Assembly (NCBI GenBank): GCA_038234045.1
Contig: JBBSUX010000219.1
Location: 1-5,952 of the forward strand
Reading direction: 5' to 3'
DNA: 5,952 nt
Origin: JBBSUX01 sp038234045
Lineage (GTDB): Bacteria; Pseudomonadota; Gammaproteobacteria; Burkholderiales; Burkholderiaceae_C
The position numbers and the translations under genes are program-made. Of the stretch, positions 5,398 through 5,952 are shown piece after piece; the first letter of the stretch is position 1; each line of letters begins with the position of its first letter. Below the pieces are notes generated by a model that worked only from the letters and a program-made list of their open reading frames with translations, was not told the origin of the DNA and did no database searches.

Positions 5398-5432
5398 GGT
5401 CATATTGACCTATTCCGCTTATTTCATAAGCG
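5398..5432. promoter_or_regulatory. Two palindromes in the ugpE-ugpC gap, possible operator or mRNA structure
   Basis: GGTCA (5398-5402) TAT TGACC (5406-5410) is a 13-bp palindrome that starts on the base after the ugpE stop. CGCTTAT (5416-5422) TTC ATAAGCG (5426-5432) is a 17-bp palindrome with perfect 7-bp arms. AAGCGCTT (5428-5435), followed by TCA, overlaps it and resembles a LacI-family operator half. No long T run follows, so these are not clear terminators. TTGACC at 5405-5410 is a good -35 match, but the nearest -10-like CATAAG is too close (14 bp). An internal control point before ugpC is possible; the regulator is unknown. Confidence 0.35.
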
Positions 5433-5459
5433 CTTTCAGCTCCTGACAAAATAGCAAAA

Positions 5460-5952
5460 ATGGCTTCTATTACTCTCCGCGATATCGTCAAGCGCTACGG
5501 CGTCGGGCCCAAAGCCAATCAGGTCATCCATGGCGTCAACGCCGAAATCGCCGACCACGAGTTCGTTGTCATCGTCGGACCGTCCGGTTGCGGCAAGTCG
5601 ACCTTACTGCGCATGGTCGCGGGCCTGGAGGAAGTCTCGGGCGGTGAGATCCTGATCGGCGAACGTGTCGTCAATGATCTGGAACCGGCCCAGCGCGATA
5701 TTGCCATGGTGTTCCAAAACTACGCGCTCTACCCGCACATGAGCGTGTACGACAACATGGCCTACGGCCTGAAGATCGCGAAGGTTCCGAAGGACGAAAT
5801 CCGCAAACGCGTGGACAAGGCCGCAGGCATCCTCGAACTTGCTCCTCTGCTGGAGCGCAAGCCGCGTGAGCTCTCCGGTGGACAACGCCAGCGCGTTGCG
5901 ATGGGCCGCGCCATCGTGCGCCAACCCCAGGTTTTTCTTTTTGACGAACCAC
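5460..5952 (+). CDS. ugpC: sn-glycerol-3-phosphate ABC transporter ATP-binding protein UgpC (partial, 3' end outside window)
   Basis: Cytoplasmic ATPase that drives transport by UgpAE. The first 164 residues are present; the frame is open at the window edge, and E. coli UgpC is about 356 residues. Seen in order: Walker A GPSGCGKST at 40-48, Q-loop Gln86 in VFQNYALYPHMS, ABC signature LSGGQRQR at 138-145, and Walker B VFLFDEP at 158-164 with E163 as the catalytic Glu. The sequence matches E. coli UgpC closely (for example LLRMVAGLE at 49-57 and AMGRAIVR at 147-154), and the operon position supports ugpC over other MalK-like ATPases. The C-terminal regulatory domain lies outside the window. ATG at 5460 fits the family start, but no GGAG-type Shine-Dalgarno precedes it; the leader is A-rich. 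Which genes follow, such as ugpQ, cannot be seen. Confidence 0.93.
   Translation, partial: MASITLRDIVKRYGVGPKANQVIHGVNAEIADHEFVVIVGPSGCGKSTLLRMVAGLEEVSGGEILIGERVVNDLEPAQRDIAMVFQNYALYPHMSVYDNMAYGLKIAKVPKDEIRKRVDKAAGILELAPLLERKPRELSGGQRQRVAMGRAIVRQPQVFLFDEP

Noticed and set aside
5405..5446. 13-codon TTG-start ORF after ugpE
   Set aside because: Too short, with a non-ATG start, and it lies inside palindromic sequence that explains the region better.

Overview
The window looks like chromosomal DNA of a proteobacterium, most likely a betaproteobacterium of the Burkholderiales. That placement is inference. It rests on a DUF3683/FAD-linked oxidoreductase N-terminus beside an E. coli-type serA, and on Ugp proteins that align closely with the E. 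coli ones from memory. The DNA is moderately GC-rich; I did not count it.

Left part, minus strand (4-1780): serA encodes a full-length D-3-phosphoglycerate dehydrogenase with a C-terminal ACT domain, the first enzyme of serine synthesis. Downstream on the same strand is the start of a large DUF3683/FAD-linked oxidoreductase gene. Its reading frame is closed by TAG at 4-6 after 154 codons, far short of the family length, so it looks truncated or broken. A 313-bp divergent intergenic region (1781-2093) separates serA from the right-hand operon. It must hold the promoters of both, and it contains several palindromes.

Right part, plus strand (2094-5952): the sn-glycerol-3-phosphate ABC importer in the classical order ugpB-ugpA-ugpE-ugpC. 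UgpB is the periplasmic binding protein and keeps all seven ligand residues known from E. coli UgpB. UgpA and UgpE are the two membrane subunits, each with an EAA loop. UgpC is the ATPase, cut by the window edge after 164 residues. Together they import glycerol-3-phosphate and probably glycerophosphodiesters as a phosphorus and carbon source.

The genes themselves are ordinary; the gaps between them are more interesting. A strong intrinsic-terminator hairpin lies between ugpB and ugpA, only 8 nt before the ugpA start, so permease and ATPase expression probably depends on read-through. A 38-codon ORF ends on the base before that hairpin. A 22-codon ORF starts inside the ugpA stop (TGATG) and runs across the ugpE start, and a short inverted repeat there pairs with the ugpE Shine-Dalgarno. 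A 40-codon TTG-start ORF with a good Shine-Dalgarno ends in an ATGA overlap with ugpB. Two perfect palindromes fill the ugpE-ugpC gap. These may form layered translational and transcriptional control, or may be coincidence. I see no mobile element, tRNA, rRNA, CRISPR array or clearly novel system.
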